Source: Cyprinodon diabolis
Taxonomy: Eukaryota > Chordata > Actinopteri > Cyprinodontiformes > Cyprinodontidae
Assembly (NCBI GenBank): GCA_030533445.1
Contig: CM060068.1
Coordinates: 17,327,479-17,391,478 of the forward strand
Length of the DNA: 64,000 nt
Reading direction: 5' to 3'
Shown in pieces: positions 12,849-23,825 of this stretch (positions within the stretch are counted from its first letter, which is position 1; every line of letters starts with the position of its first letter). Below the pieces are notes generated by a model that worked only from the letters and a program-made list of their open reading frames with translations, was not told the DNA's origin and ran no database searches. Made by a program: the position numbers and the translations under genes.

Positions 12849-13106
12849 TGTGTTACTTTAATGTATTGAGAACTTAGTGACTGTTGCTGCAGACTCTGTA
12901 TACTTTGAGCTTGAAACTTGCTTCCTTAAAGACAGAATTTGTTTAAAATCATCTCTTCCTAGGAGTTCTAGTTCTGATTCTTAATATTAAGTTACACATA
13001 GAGTTTGCCTCTTCTAATGGCTTTTAGTCTGGTTTTGATGTGTGATTCTGATGCATCTCCTGATTAAACAAAAGAAAATATAGAAATTTCTGGATTTTAG
13101 GTTTAA

Positions 13107-13219
13107 TTGTTTTTATTGAGGAATAGGACTTTTTTCACTGTTTCAGGTTGTGATTGTGATCAGTCATCTCATAATACTCCCACATATGAGAGGTTTTTCC
13201 TCTTTTTTGAAGGCTCCAT
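13107..13219 (-). pseudogene. Possible 5' remnant of a hAT transposase
   Basis: On the minus strand from 13219 the frame reads MEPSKKRKN and then, across frame breaks, words like YVWEYYEMTDH, which recall the start of a BED-type zinc finger as found in hAT transposases. It lies in the right arm of the hAT element. The reading depends on frameshifts, so confidence is low. Confidence 0.35.
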
Positions 13220-13492
13220 TTCAACCACTGCTGATGAAAACTGTTCTGCTGATACCAAACCACCTACTACAACCCACGAAGCAACAGGATTCATTGCGCT
13301 TTTATTTTGAAAACCGACACGCAAAATGAAGCAGTCACGTGACCAATGCAATGCGAGGCCTCGTTTGTTGCCAGTCACGTGGTTTTCAACAAGACAACAC
13401 AGGCCTCGAAGCGGGGCTTCACTGACACGCCCCCTTATTACTCGGTACAAGCCTCGAAGCCTGGCTTCAGATAGCCCATCACTAGCTGTAAG

Positions 13493-14700
13493 TATTGTTT
13501 CAGTGCTCGCTAATGCATTAGCATTCACCAGCTAAGTGAATGCATTTTAAGTACTGTGAGCTAGCTCAGCTAACAGAGACTCTAGTAAAGTTTCCGGCGT
13601 GGAAGCTGGGAGAGTCGAGCACTGTGCAGAGGTGAGCAAATACTGATTTTCTATGGATCGGATTCGGAGGACTGCATCTTCACTGGACTTTTCTGCTGCA
13701 TGCTGTGTTGCTGGGGACCGAGAGACTGGTGACGAGTGATCAACATCCTGCATCCATCTTCCTTTATCAGCCAGGACCAAAGGACAGGTTCATTACCAGA
13801 CGGTTCCAAACTTTGAGGAGAGGTACCACACTCCAACTGTTCCACATCATATCAGGCCTGCAACGGGGGAATTTTGGTTTATTTTTAACTTTATGCTGGC
13901 TTAGGTGTGAGTTAGGAAGTGTGGACCCACATATTTTAGTTTAAGTTGGACAATTGAAACTGAAACAGAGAAAAATGTATTTTAATTTTATTTTTTGAAA
14001 ACATCTCAATTGTTTTGTTTGTTTGTTTTGCTCAATATAAGTTAAAAGTTCATAAACTGTTGTCAGTTGTTTGATTATTTAAAATTATTGGATCAGAAAT
14101 AAGCAGATTTAAGGCTGGATTATAACCCTGATTCTGATTTCTTTAGGTTGTGTTTAAAGTTGTTACTGTCCTCGGAGGTGAGTCAATCTCAAGTCAAAAT
14201 ATAAAGAGTAAATAGAGTTTAAGGGGTTTTTTACGAACTCAGGGGCCCTTACCTACTTCAATGGGGTATAGGTGGGCTACAAATGAAAAACAACATTCCT
14301 TATTATTGCACCCCTAAACTCTCGCACCATACAAAAACACGCCCACCACACATTATTTTCCTTTTTTTTGGCTGAACTGCTCATTGTTACATTTTCGTCT
14401 GATGGTCGTGCGCACATCAGAGACACTTGTCTGCGGAAACTCCAGAAGAACAGCGTCTGTTAACCAAACAGAGAGATACTGTAAGTCACACAGCATATTC
14501 ATAGTATTTTTGAACAGTACATCAGAAAAGTCTGACAAATTGTATCAGTATGATATACCAATATCGCTACCAGTACATAGTCCAACACATGATAATAATA
14601 ACTGGTTGTCCGTTTCCACATGATATAGCTGCTATCCACCTTATTTTCAATGGAAATACGGAGTCAGCGAGTTGACTTTTTTTGTGCGAGACTACCATGC
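13493..14700. other. Giant-element interior without a confident gene
   Basis: There is some higher-complexity sequence at 13600-13900 with an open frame of 79 codons (13705-13944), but I do not recognise it. The rest is A+T-rich. With 10990-11255 this could have been a promoter and 5' exon region before the hAT split it: an inverted CCAAT lies at about 11060 and a GGAAGTG word at about 11075. Confidence 0.35.
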
Positions 14701-14729
14701 AGTTACTTCGTCTCAAATGAATCGTCATT

Positions 14730-15082
14730 ATGACTTCGAGGAAGACTGGGATCGTTTGTCCAGTTAGAGGCTGTCATAATAACAGGTGTAAAAGAAAGGT
14801 TTACGTGGAGCAGTAGTGTTTTAATCATCGACCATGTACAAGAGCTGCAGATATGAGGCGCCCTACTTCCTCCACCCCCAGCCGAGCAATGAGAAATCCC
14901 TTCGCCTGTGGTTAAAAGCTTTAAATCTGAAGAAACCACCGAAGCGACCGTACGTTTGTTTTTTTCATTTTGTGGACAAAAAGACCAACAGAAGACCACA
15001 CGATGCCAGAAAAGTGGCTTGGCTACGAAGTTCCATTAAAAACAAAAACAAGGAGATAATCATTCCAGGTGCCATTCCATGA
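14730..15082 (+). pseudogene. Degenerate THAP zinc-finger domain
   Basis: From ATG at 14730 the frame reads MTSRKTGIVCPVRGCHNN, giving the C-x4-C start of a THAP finger, and stops after 28 codons. A second frame from 14834 supplies the rest of the domain: YFLHPQPSNEKSLRLWLKAL, then YVCFFHF, the C-x2-H that closes the C2CH zinc site, about 40 residues on. The two halves lie in different frames, so the gene is broken at about 14800-14834. THAP domains bind DNA and occur in P-element, Kolobok and other transposases as well as host genes. No further domain can be read downstream. It could be a third gene of the giant element or an unrelated insertion. Confidence 0.55.
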
Positions 15083-15961
15083 TCAGTATTATCGCCCTTC
15101 AGTTCCTTCAAGGGAGAATGAAATATTTGGCAGAAAAGAGAAAAAAAAGAGATTAGAATCACATTGAACCTCATTAAGGTACCACAGACATTTACAGAAC
15201 CTGATGTGAAGAATCGTGGGAGGAACAGCGGCAGATATAATGTCGTGTTTATTTTGCATGTTATAGATCGTGATTATTTTATGCTTATTTTTCTGGATCC
15301 CAATAAACACAACAGACAAACACTACAGTTTGTCCAGCTGTCATGCTGACTGATTGAGATCTGTGAATGACAATCTAACAGTTGTGATCCCATCCTGTGC
15401 ACACTTGTAATTATAATAAATGCTAGGGCTGCAAAATTAATCACATTTTCAATATAATTACGATTTAAAAAAAACGCAATTTCCAAATCGCAGAGGTCTG
15501 CAATTTTTGGCTATGTAACAATTAGGGAATTAGACATGTCCATTAGGTGTGGGTAAAATGTTTAAAGTGGGCTTGCCTCCACATGGAAGGGAAGACAGTT
15601 GCAGCAGTGAGATAATCTAACTATATTACTTGTTTTAGAGTTTATATAATCATATATAGCATTAAGTTCTGGTCAATCAGTTTAATACATAGACTTGCTT
15701 GTTGGTTGTACTTTATGTTAAACAAGGATCGATGTCTAAATCAATTAAAAGCTGTTCTGTTGAAATATATTCTGATTAATGGAAACATCAAAAATTATTG
15801 TTTTAAATAGTTCTAGTTTACAAACATCTTTATTTAGAGGCCATTTTTGTTGCTTGTGGTTAATGCGGAGAAAAGTCAAGATTGCAATTTTGGTTGAAAT
15901 ATATTGTCGGCAGAACGTGATAATTTCTGCTCTGAGTTTAGATGCTGTGGGTCTTTTAGCA

Positions 15962-16499
15962 CAGCCTTTTTTAAAGATCCGTTGTGGTGAAGAAGAGGGA
16001 GCTGAGCCAAAAGGCAAAGCTCTCGATTTACCGGTCAATCTACGTTCCTACCCTCATCTATGGTCACGAGCTTTGGGTCGTGACTGAAAGAACGAGATCC
16101 CGGATATAAGCGGCTGAAATGAGTTTTCTCCGTAGTGTGTCTGGGCTCTCCCTTAGAGATAGGGTGAGGAGCTCAGTCATCTGGGGAGGACTCAGAGTAG
16201 AGCCTCTGCTCCTCCACGTCCAGAGGAGCCAGTTGAGGTGGCTCGGGCATCTGGTCAGGATGCCTCCTGGACGTCTCCTTGGTGAGGTGTTCCAGGCACG
16301 TCCCACCGAGAGGAGGCCCAGAGGGAGACTCAGGACACGCTGGAGGGACTATGTCTCTTGGCTGGCCTGGGAACGCCTTGGGATTCCTCCTGAGGAGCTG
16401 GCCCAAGTGGCCGGGGAGAGGGACGTCTGGGCCTCCCTACTGAAGCTGCTACCCCCGCGACCCGACCCAGGATAAGCGGAAGAAGACGGACGGACGGAC
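15962..16499 (+). mobile_element. 5'-truncated LINE insertion (RTE/Rex3-like) with 13-bp duplication
   Basis: GGGTCTTTTAGCA flanks the insertion on both sides (15949-15961 and 16500-16512). The body is the far 3' end of a reverse transcriptase gene followed at once by a short GACG/GATG-type tail (16486-16500). A very short 3' end made of GATG-like repeats is a known trait of fish Rex3 (RTE clade), which is why I favour that group, though the name is not proven here. Only 538 bp remain, the usual result of aborted reverse transcription. Confidence 0.85.
16119..16475 (+). pseudogene. C-terminal fragment of a LINE reverse transcriptase
   Basis: An open stretch of 118 codons ends with the motifs RWLGHLVRMPPGR, RPRGRLRTRWRDYVSWLAWE and LLPPRPDPG before a stop at 16473-16475. 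These are the conserved C-terminal words of a fish RTE-type polymerase, past the thumb. The catalytic part (the F/YADD box) is absent because of 5' truncation. It has no start of its own and is not expected to be made. Confidence 0.8.
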
Positions 16500-17118
16500 G
16501 GGTCTTTTAGCAACTAATCCGCAGGCCGGGGAAACAAATTGATTTGTTGTTTGTATATGTTTAAAAAGACATGATAAATTAAACTGGGGGAAAAAATCGC
16601 ATTAAATCACAATATTAAGATAAAAAAATCACAATCAGATTATTTTCCAAAATCGTTTAGCCCTAATAAATGCTGTTCTAAAGGTTCCATATAAATAAAG
16701 ATTTTATTATTATTATTAGCCCTTATTTGTTATTAGTGACAATATTTTTAGACACACACGTGTGCATGTACATGCTTTTTATATCTATATATACACTTTA
16801 TTTCTCAAAGGAAATACTGTATGTAAAGGACACTCTTCTAATCCACACTACCGTGTGGGACAAAGCAATAATGAAAGGTGTTTGAAAATTATTATATTGT
16901 TGAATATATTAAATAAAAGTAAATGAAATACATTATGCTTAGTTGGTATGCACATGACAGCCAAAAGGAGTTTATTGGAAGAAATAAGATATGTAACAAT
17001 TGTGAGATAAAGTTTTACCTGCAGCTGGATGTAAGATCTCAGACCTTTGCCTGACCTATTCAATCAATATGATATAATTTCATCATAATAATATAATATT
17101 CAATATAAATGTACTTGC

Positions 17119-17884
17119 CGTTCTCTGGGCTGAGGAGAAACCCAACTCTTCATCTGAGGCATGGTCCTGAAAAAAGTGACAAGAGAAAAGAGCTGTGAGA
17201 AGCAATTCAACAGAGAAAGAATTTGTGTTTGAAAATACACAACAGCTAGGAAAGAAGTATGACTTACAATGTCATGCCGTTGTGGACTCCCTATGTATGT
17301 GGCGTCATCAGAACTGGGACTGGATGCCTGGGGTAAAAGCACACGTCTTGCTGCCTTGTAAATCTTTGCTCGCTTTCCCTGAAGAAAAACATTTATATAG
17401 TAAAAGTAGGAAAATGATTAATCATATCCTGAAATTTGAGTTGTAGTAAAGACTACAATATTTAATTAGAAAAAAATAGAAGATATATCACTGAAGTTGA
17501 CTTTGGCATAGATGAGTTTTTAAAAACTAAAATAGACAGACTACCATCATAATTAACACAAAGAATTTGTGTTAATTATGATTGTGTCTATTAGATGTTA
17601 ATTACGTCTAATACATGTTAGAGTCACAGGACGAAAACTTTCTATCAAATTTTTCTCATGTGAAGATCTGTTAATGAAGTGTCTGAAGGACACCACAGTT
17701 TTTGGTGTTGTAAACATCGTAGCCACCTGCTCAAGAAAAACGTATGCCTTACCCTTTGTGGAGATTCATCGTCAGAACTGCAGTGGTGATCTTGTGCATC
17801 TAGGGCCCTCTATTGAGACAGGGAAGCCTTTAGGTTTTGTAACACCTGGTTGCTGGCTGCCTCTTTGATCCTGGTTTGTTTTGC
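17119..17884 (-). pseudogene. Exons 3-5 of the leftward gene of the giant element
   Basis: Three putative exons on the minus strand: 17884-17753 (132 bp), 17378-17268 (111 bp) and 17166-17119 (48 bp). All are multiples of three and begin after a clean AG. The first two end before GTAAG-type donors, the last before GCAAGT, a GC-AG donor. The translations are related modules: a basic helix (KRAKIYKAARR) followed by an acidic serine patch ending in PQR (SSDDA...SPQR; SSDDESPQR). Exon 3 carries an in-frame TAG (17812-17810), so this copy looks dead. A further short exon may lie at about 17040-17005. I do not recognise the protein. Repeated phase-0 modules suggest exon duplication. Splice calls are by eye. 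Confidence 0.5.
17546..17582. repeat. Perfect hairpin, 17-bp arms and 3-base loop
   Basis: ATCATAATTAACACAAA (17546-17562), GAA, then its exact reverse complement (17566-17582). It lies in a putative intron between exons 3 and 4 of the leftward gene. Confidence 0.8.
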
Positions 17885-18185
17885 CTGTCAAAAACGTTTA
17901 TAAAGTAAAAACAAAGTTAAGACTGTCATCACAGTGTAAAATTCTCACTAGCATACTAAGCCTAATTAAATCCAGGATAAATTTATGCTAGAGAAAACAC
18001 AGAAATAATTTCATTAGCACCCTGACAGACAATGGAAGTAGAGGTGCGGCAATAGTGGCGAAGAACGGAGCCTCCATAATCACTGATCATGATTATATAG
18101 ATCATTGATTATATAGAGCACACTCTGCTGAACGCAAGGGAAAACTCTCTCAAATTTTGTTTCTTGCCAAATTCTTGCTTCTTGA

Positions 18186-18290
18186 TGTAGCAGGTGCAAA
18201 AACAGCGCCTGTCCCTTTAAGGACAAGGGGTCTCATGAACGCGGGGGAGGGGAACGAGTGTGTGTAAAAAAAGGAGGGAAACAGACAGCT
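18186..18290 (+). repeat. 5' LTR remnant of the Ty3-type element
   Basis: It matches the first part of the 3' LTR (21185-about 21297) with few differences, including a shorter A run. The match ends at GAAACAGACA/GAAACGGACA, after which pol begins. Confidence 0.9.
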
Positions 18291-18291
18291 A

Positions 18292-20795
18292 TTCTCCACT
18301 CTTGATTTGACCTCGGGGTACTTCCAAGTGGCCATGGATGAGGCCGATCAAGCAAAAACGGCGATGACAACCCCTTTCGGTTTATTTGAGTGGTCAAGGA
18401 TGCCCTTTGGATTGTGCAATGCCCCGTCCACTTTCCAAAGGCTGATGGGTGTGGTACTGGGAGACCTGGCATTCGAAGTGCTGCTTATCTATTTAGACGA
18501 CGTGATAGTCTTTTCCAATGATTTTGACGCCCATTGTGAGAGATTATAACTTGTCTTTAATAGGCTAAGGCAACATGGTCTCAAACTGAAGCCCAGTAAG
18601 TGCCACCTCCTGAGGGAAGAAGTTAAGTTCCTGGGCCATGTGATATCCGCTGAGGGGATCCACGTTGATCGGGAGAAAGTCCAAGCGTTAGAGACCTGGC
18701 CAACCCCCACGTCTGTGAAAGAGGTGAGGCAAGTCCTGGGGTTCATGAGTTACTACTGCCGATTTGTCCCCAGGTTCGCCCAGCTAGCCCGACCGCTCCA
18801 TGCCCTAGTGGGGAAGACAAACCAGACTGGTGCTGCCGGAGCTTTCAGGTGGACTGCGGAGTGCCAGCGCTCCTTTGAAGAGCTGAAACTTAGCCTGATG
18901 AGCCCACCAGTCCTTGCCTACCCCGACTTCAACTTGCCCTTCATCCTAGCAATGGATGCAAGCCTTCAGGGGCTGGGAGCGGTGCTGAGCCAGAAGCAGG
19001 GAGGAGTTGAGCATGTTGTGGCGTTTGCTAGCCGTGGCCTATGGGGAGCAGAAAGGAACGACAGGAATTACAGCGCCTTCAAGCTGGAACTGCTAGCCCT
19101 CAAATGGGCGGTCACGGAAAAGTTCAAAGAGTACCTGATGTACTCCAAGTTCACTGTGATGACCGACCACAACCCACTGCGCTACTTGGGGACCGCCAAC
19201 TTGGGTGCAGTGGAGCAGCGCTGGGCCGCTCGGTTGGCAGAATATGACTTTGAGGTTTGCTACAAACCCGGACGCCAAAACACAAATACTGACGTCCTGT
19301 CAAGGATCCCGGTGGGGACAGAAGCAGATGAGGAAGACTGGAAAAGACTTCATATGCTTTGGGCCTGAGGAGGTACGGGCCTGCCGGCAGAAGGACATCA
19401 CCACTCAGGGTGCCACACAGAGTGCAGTCAGGGCAGTAGTGAACGGTTTCAGCTGGACAGAGTTGGAAATGGAGCAAAGAAAAGACCCTCGAGTCCAACC
19501 GGCACTGACAGCCGTACAAAATCAACAAAAGCCCACGGGGACGAGTCTGCATCAGGCCGACCCAAACCTCCAGCGACTGTTTAAGCAGTTTGACCGACTC
19601 AGCCTCCACAAGGGTGTTCTGTTCCGTACGATCACTGACCCTAGGGATGGAGAGAGAATACGGCAGCTGGTTGTCCCCAAAAACCTGCAGCGTAGAGTGT
19701 ACGAAGGGCAGCATGACCACGGTGGCCATTTGGGGGAACGCAGCACCCTGGAGACCATGAGGCGAAGCTACTACTGGCCCACCATGACTCAGGATGTCCA
19801 GGCCTGGGTTAAGGAGTGCAGACGCTGTGCCCTGGCCAAGGACGTTTTCCCTAGGACAAGAGCCCCCATGACCTGCACTAATGTCTCTGCGCCCCTAGAA
19901 GTAGTAGCCATGGACTACACCCTGCTTGAGTGCTCCAGCGGGGGCTTTGAAAATGCGTTGGTCATGACAGACATGTTCACAAGATTCACAGTCGCCGTGC
20001 CGACCAGAAATCAAACAGCCCACACCACTGCCAAGAACCTCGTGAAGCACTGGTTTGTTCACTATGGTTGCCCGGCACGGTTGCATTCCGACCAGGGCAG
20101 GTGCTTCGAGGCCAATGTTATAAAAGAGCTGTGTCACATTTACAGGGTAGCTAAGAGCCGCACCACTCCCTACCACCCACAGGGTAACGCCCAATGTGAA
20201 AGATTCAACAGGACCCTGCACGAAATGTTACGGACCTTGCCTGCAGAGGAAAAAAAAGAGGTGGGATGAACACCTGCCAGAAATTGTCATGGCATATAAT
20301 AGCCGTCCCCATTCCTCCACTGGATACCCACCCTTTTACCTGATGTTTGCCAGGGACCCTCGGTTGCCTATGGATGTCCTGGGAGGAAAGGATCTGGAGG
20401 AAGATGATGTGGATAACTTGGACGACTGGGTAAAAGCCCACCATGACCGATTCAGGACGGCTGTGGAGGTTGCACATGCTGCAGCAGAGGGTGTATCAAA
20501 GAGAAAGCGGGCCTATGACAGAAGGTCTGCAGGTGCCCTCCTCAGGTCCGGTGACCGTGTGCTCCTACGCAACCATTCCCACCGTGGTCGAAATAAAAAG
20601 GGAGATAAGTGGGAACCTCATCCTTACATTGTAATAAACCAAAACCACAGTGACATCCCTGTCTTCACAATACGACCAGAGAAGGGCGGGCCCTCGAAAG
20701 TGGTCCACCGAGACCAACTGAGACTCTGCACCTTCCCGACTCAAGGGGGCAAACCAAAAGCTCTTATGCACTTACTGTCCTCAGGTTCAACTTAA
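18292..20795 (+). pseudogene. Ty3/gypsy-type pol remnant (RT-RNase H-integrase)
   Basis: Reverse transcriptase starts mid-domain at FSTLDLTSGYFQVAM (the first catalytic Asp) and has the YLDD box near 18490. RNase H follows (LAMDASLQGLGAVLSQ near 18950; TDHNPLRYL near 19165). Integrase has its HHCC finger (H-x3-H near 19710, C-x2-C near 19820) and catalytic D, D, E in [15 protein letters not shown] and [12 protein letters not shown] (19910-20205). Three lesions break it: an in-frame stop at 18547-18549, a frame change between about 19290 and 19366, and a frame change at an A8 run near 20249-20257. The last frame runs to a stop at 20793-20795. Gag and protease are absent. No chromodomain or envelope is seen. 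Confidence 0.9.
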
Positions 20796-21173
20796 TACAT
20801 TCTTATGTTTTAAATTTGTTAGCTCTGTTGTGAATGCTTACCTGTTGCACTAAGGTGAAAATACTGAATGCAATAACCTTTCCTGTGTGTTCCTTTCAAA
20901 CGTTAACAATGTTTCAATACTTATTTGAGTATTAACCAATGTTTTAATGTTCACCAGTGTTTACTTATCTGTGTTGATATGGTTCCTTGGGATTTTAAAG
21001 AGTACTGATTACTTGAACTAATGTGAAAAAAAGAGAAAAAAAACATGTGAAGGTAATGCATTATTTTGCCGTAATGGAGTGATGCAGACAGGTTATTAAT
21101 GTATTGATCTTATTTTTTTTGTTCCTTCAGGAATTCTGTCACCTTCTGATGCTGGATGGTATGGCAGGGTTTC

Positions 21174-21184
21174 GCAGGGGGGAA
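21174..21184 (+). promoter_or_regulatory. Polypurine tract of the Ty3-type element
   Basis: GCAGGGGGGAA lies directly before the 3' LTR start TGTAGC, where plus-strand DNA synthesis would be primed. Confidence 0.75.
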
Positions 21185-22644
21185 TGTAGCGGGTGCAAAA
21201 ACAGCGCCTGTCCCTTTAAGGACAAGGGGTCTCGTGAATGCGGGGGAGGAGAACGAGTGTGTGTAAAAAAAAAAAAAGGAGGGAAACGGACATAAAAAAA
21301 ATAGAGATGGATAAAAAGTTAACCGGCAGGAGTAAAGTTTGGAGCCAATATCGCTGATTGAACAAGCTAATGAGCTAACTCCGTTGTGTTTCGAGTTGGT
21401 AGGCCTGGAGTATAGTTGTGAAGTTTAATATCGATTGGTTCACCGGGTGTTTACTTTATTACTGTGCGGAGTAATGGCTAATGGTCCGGTGGGGTAAGCT
21501 GCTGTATGCTGTTCTACTGGAAGGGAATAGAAATCAGCAATATCCCAAGGGACTATCTGACAACATCAAGAAGGAGGTAAAGCTATAAATGCTAGCCTAG
21601 CCGCCTCCCATACATTCTGGAGTGTAGCTTGCAGCTATTTTGCCAGGAGCGGACGTCTGTGAGTTTTTTTGCCCTGCCATCCAGCCCAGCACCGTGACGG
21701 AATTTGGTCGTGGGTTGGTAACTATTCATACACATACACCCACCCTCCACACGCTCAAAGCACGGTCCATAACATTTGCCGGGTCAAGTGGACTGAACTG
21801 AACTGTTATATCTGTTTTTACCCGTGCGATACACACCCGTACTCAAGCAGACTCATACACACAACGCTCATAACGCTCGCTGGGTCAGCTGGACTGAACT
21901 GAACTGTTGAATTCACATTGACCTGTGCGACACACACACACACTCATGCTGTGGTATTGGGAGAGACTGTTGAGCCGCTGAGCAAGCCTCCGCCACACAC
22001 ACACACACACAGCTGCATGTACACACACTTAGACGTTACTGTGTGCTGCTCAGCCCACTGCCAACTGCCAGGGCTAATGTTTTTTGTCTGTTTGAGAAAA
22101 GGTTTGATGGTTCTTTGTGTTATAAATTGATTCATATCGCCAGAGGTGAATTCTTATACCTGTGCGAGAGTGTTTTGATATTTTTTTTTCTTTATTACAG
22201 TTTGATTATTATAACCAGTTTCCTCGTCTTATTAACTGTTTGTGCTATATATGTTTCATATGATTAGTTATTGTACAACTTAAGTGAGCTCTAGCTGCTA
22301 ATAGTGTTCCCTTTACCAACTTTAATTGAATTGTAGTCAGGTTACCCTAATCTTGGGGTAGGGGCGCCTCACTTGTGAAGCCGGTTTAGGATAGTAGTGG
22401 GGTGGTGACGGACGTGCTGGGCCATACCTCACCACATACACCTTCAGGCAGCTACTGTACCTTACTGAACCCCACTCTACCAAGCCTAGGTGAGCTACCA
22501 AGACAAAACGTGCTGCCACAACGGGAGTATTGAGGCCTTTAGGTATTGGGCGTGGGGGACCTAGATCCTGTCCCGTTCGGTACTCCCCGCGGTTAGGGTT
22601 AGTTAACCCCCCTACAAGGCGGCGGTAAAATCCCGTCCGCTACA
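21185..22644 (+). repeat. Complete 3' LTR (1460 bp) of the Ty3-type element
   Basis: It runs from TGTAGCGGGTGC to CCGTCCGCTACA, with 6-bp inverted ends. A TATAAA lies at 21584-21589. Short (CA)n runs are found at about 21929-21946 and 21994-22011. At nearly 1.5 kb it is long for a Ty3-type LTR. Confidence 0.9.
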
Positions 22645-23360
22645 TTGACTATAAATATTCATCACTGATCAAATAAACCTCAACTGGTTTAAAATTCAAG
22701 GATTAGTGATGCCCTTTTTCTCTTTTAATAGTATTACATTGTAAATTTCTGCTTGGTGTTGCTGCAGTGCATCCTACTGGCAGGTGTAAAGCTAAAGATT
22801 TGCACACAAAAAAAACTTCAAAATATAGCACATTGTTAATGATTGAACTAGTGGTTTCCAAGTTTTATGAGTCCTACAGAAAGCTTTGTGTAATCAGGTT
22901 GACATTTTAGATGTTTTCTGATTTAATCTTCCATTAATTATCTCACCACCCCCCAGATGTAGCTTATTTGGTGTCTCTGTATGTAATAATGCCTTAACAG
23001 TAGTTGAATCTATAGTCCTACATCTGGCAGCTACAACAAAATGCTGCTACATCATCATGTTTCAGTATTATTCATTTAATGTTTTCATCTATAACAATAT
23101 GTCAGTCAGAGGGAGTAAATCAGTACATTTACTTTGATAGCTACAATTTATTGCAAATAATTATGCACTAACTTGAGTGGGATTTGTCATGCATGGTTTG
23201 TAATGGAGTATTTTAGCATCGCTTTACTGTTTTTTACTTAGCTAAATGATTTGAATTTTGTTCAAAACCTCTACCATAAAGGAAAGCACATGGGTGTGTA
23301 GCTAGCCAAACTATTGGAGCAGCTTTTGCGCTAGCATTAAGGAAAGTTGCGTGCACTCAC
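22645..23360. other. Intron-like A+T-rich DNA of the leftward gene
   Basis: No motif or terminal repeat was recognised. It lies between the Ty3-type element and exon 2 of the leftward gene. Confidence 0.4.
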
Positions 23361-23500
23361 CTGCACGGCCGTTTTAGGCTTTACTACGTCGGTCTCCCAC
23401 ATTTTCTTTTTCATGCGCACACCCCTGCTTTCCTCCTCGGCCCATATATCCTTACCGAGAAGGAACAAATTCTTTTTCGACACGAGTTCTTTGTAGGAGT
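23361..23500 (-). CDS. Exon 2 of the leftward gene of the giant element
   Basis: On the minus strand an AG acceptor (CGTTATATCAG) precedes 140 bp of open sequence, which ends at GTGCAG before a GTGAGT donor. It reads SYKELVSKKNLFLLGKDIWA, then a basic/acidic stretch ending KPKTAVQ. I do not recognise the family. Its phase does not fit exon 1 simply, so one of the two splice sites is mis-placed or mutated. Confidence 0.5.
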
Positions 23501-23825
23501 CTGATATAACGAGAAGAGTAAGAAAAATTAAGTTTAGCCAAGACATTCTTCCTAACAACGACACAATAAAACAGTTAGAGCTGCAAGATAGCTGAAATAG
23601 TTGGGAAATGAATTAAGGGTGCTCCGATTGATCGGTCACCGATCGTTATCGGCCGATAAAGGCTTTAAATAGTTTGATCGGCGGTCTCCATAAAGGCCGA
23701 TCAGACGGGCCGATTAGACGCACTACTTGTTGGATTCACCCCTCCGATTCCTCTAGGGGCGCTGTAGTTGATCTGCATTTGTATGCGACTGGAAGTGGGG
23801 AAGAAGAAGAAAACGGACGGCTAAA

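Larger units (their letters stand above)
11264..13484 (-). mobile_element. hAT element with 8-bp duplication GCTGTAAG, split by a Tc1
   Basis: The inverted ends TAGTGATGGGC (left) and GCCCATCACTA (right) are flanked by GCTGTAAG on both sides (11256-11263 and 13485-13492), a perfect hAT-type 8-bp duplication. Subterminal GAAGCCTCG/GGCTTC words recur near both ends. Without the 1.25-kb Tc1 insertion the element is about 0.97 kb. On the minus strand a short start (13219 downward, MEPSKKRKN...) followed by a frame break resembles the beginning of a BED-finger hAT transposase, so this is probably an internally deleted derivative of an autonomous element. Confidence 0.92.
15424..16665. mobile_element. 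hAT MITE with 8-bp duplication ATAAATGC, split by a LINE
   Basis: The ends TAGGGCT (left) and AGCCCTA (right) are flanked by ATAAATGC on both sides (15416-15423 and 16666-16673). The arms keep related A/T-rich subterminal words such as AATTAATCAC and TTAAATCAC. Without the LINE the element is about 0.69 kb and non-coding. Confidence 0.88.
18186..22644 (+). mobile_element. Ty3/gypsy-type LTR retroelement, internally deleted, duplication TTGA
   Basis: It begins TGTAGC and ends GCTACA, and TTGA stands directly outside both ends (18182-18185 and 22645-22648). Only about 105 bp of the 5' LTR remain before the sequence jumps into reverse transcriptase, so most of the 5' LTR, the primer-binding site, gag, protease and the start of reverse transcriptase are missing. 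Pol order is reverse transcriptase, RNase H, integrase, as in the Ty3 group. A polypurine tract and a complete 1460-bp 3' LTR follow. The element lies in an intron of the leftward gene, in the opposite orientation. It cannot be autonomous. Confidence 0.93.

Noticed and set aside
22645..22648. A longer target duplication for the Ty3-type element
   Set aside because: Only TTGA matches on both sides; the next bases differ (C before the left copy, C after the right), so 4 bp is the supported length.
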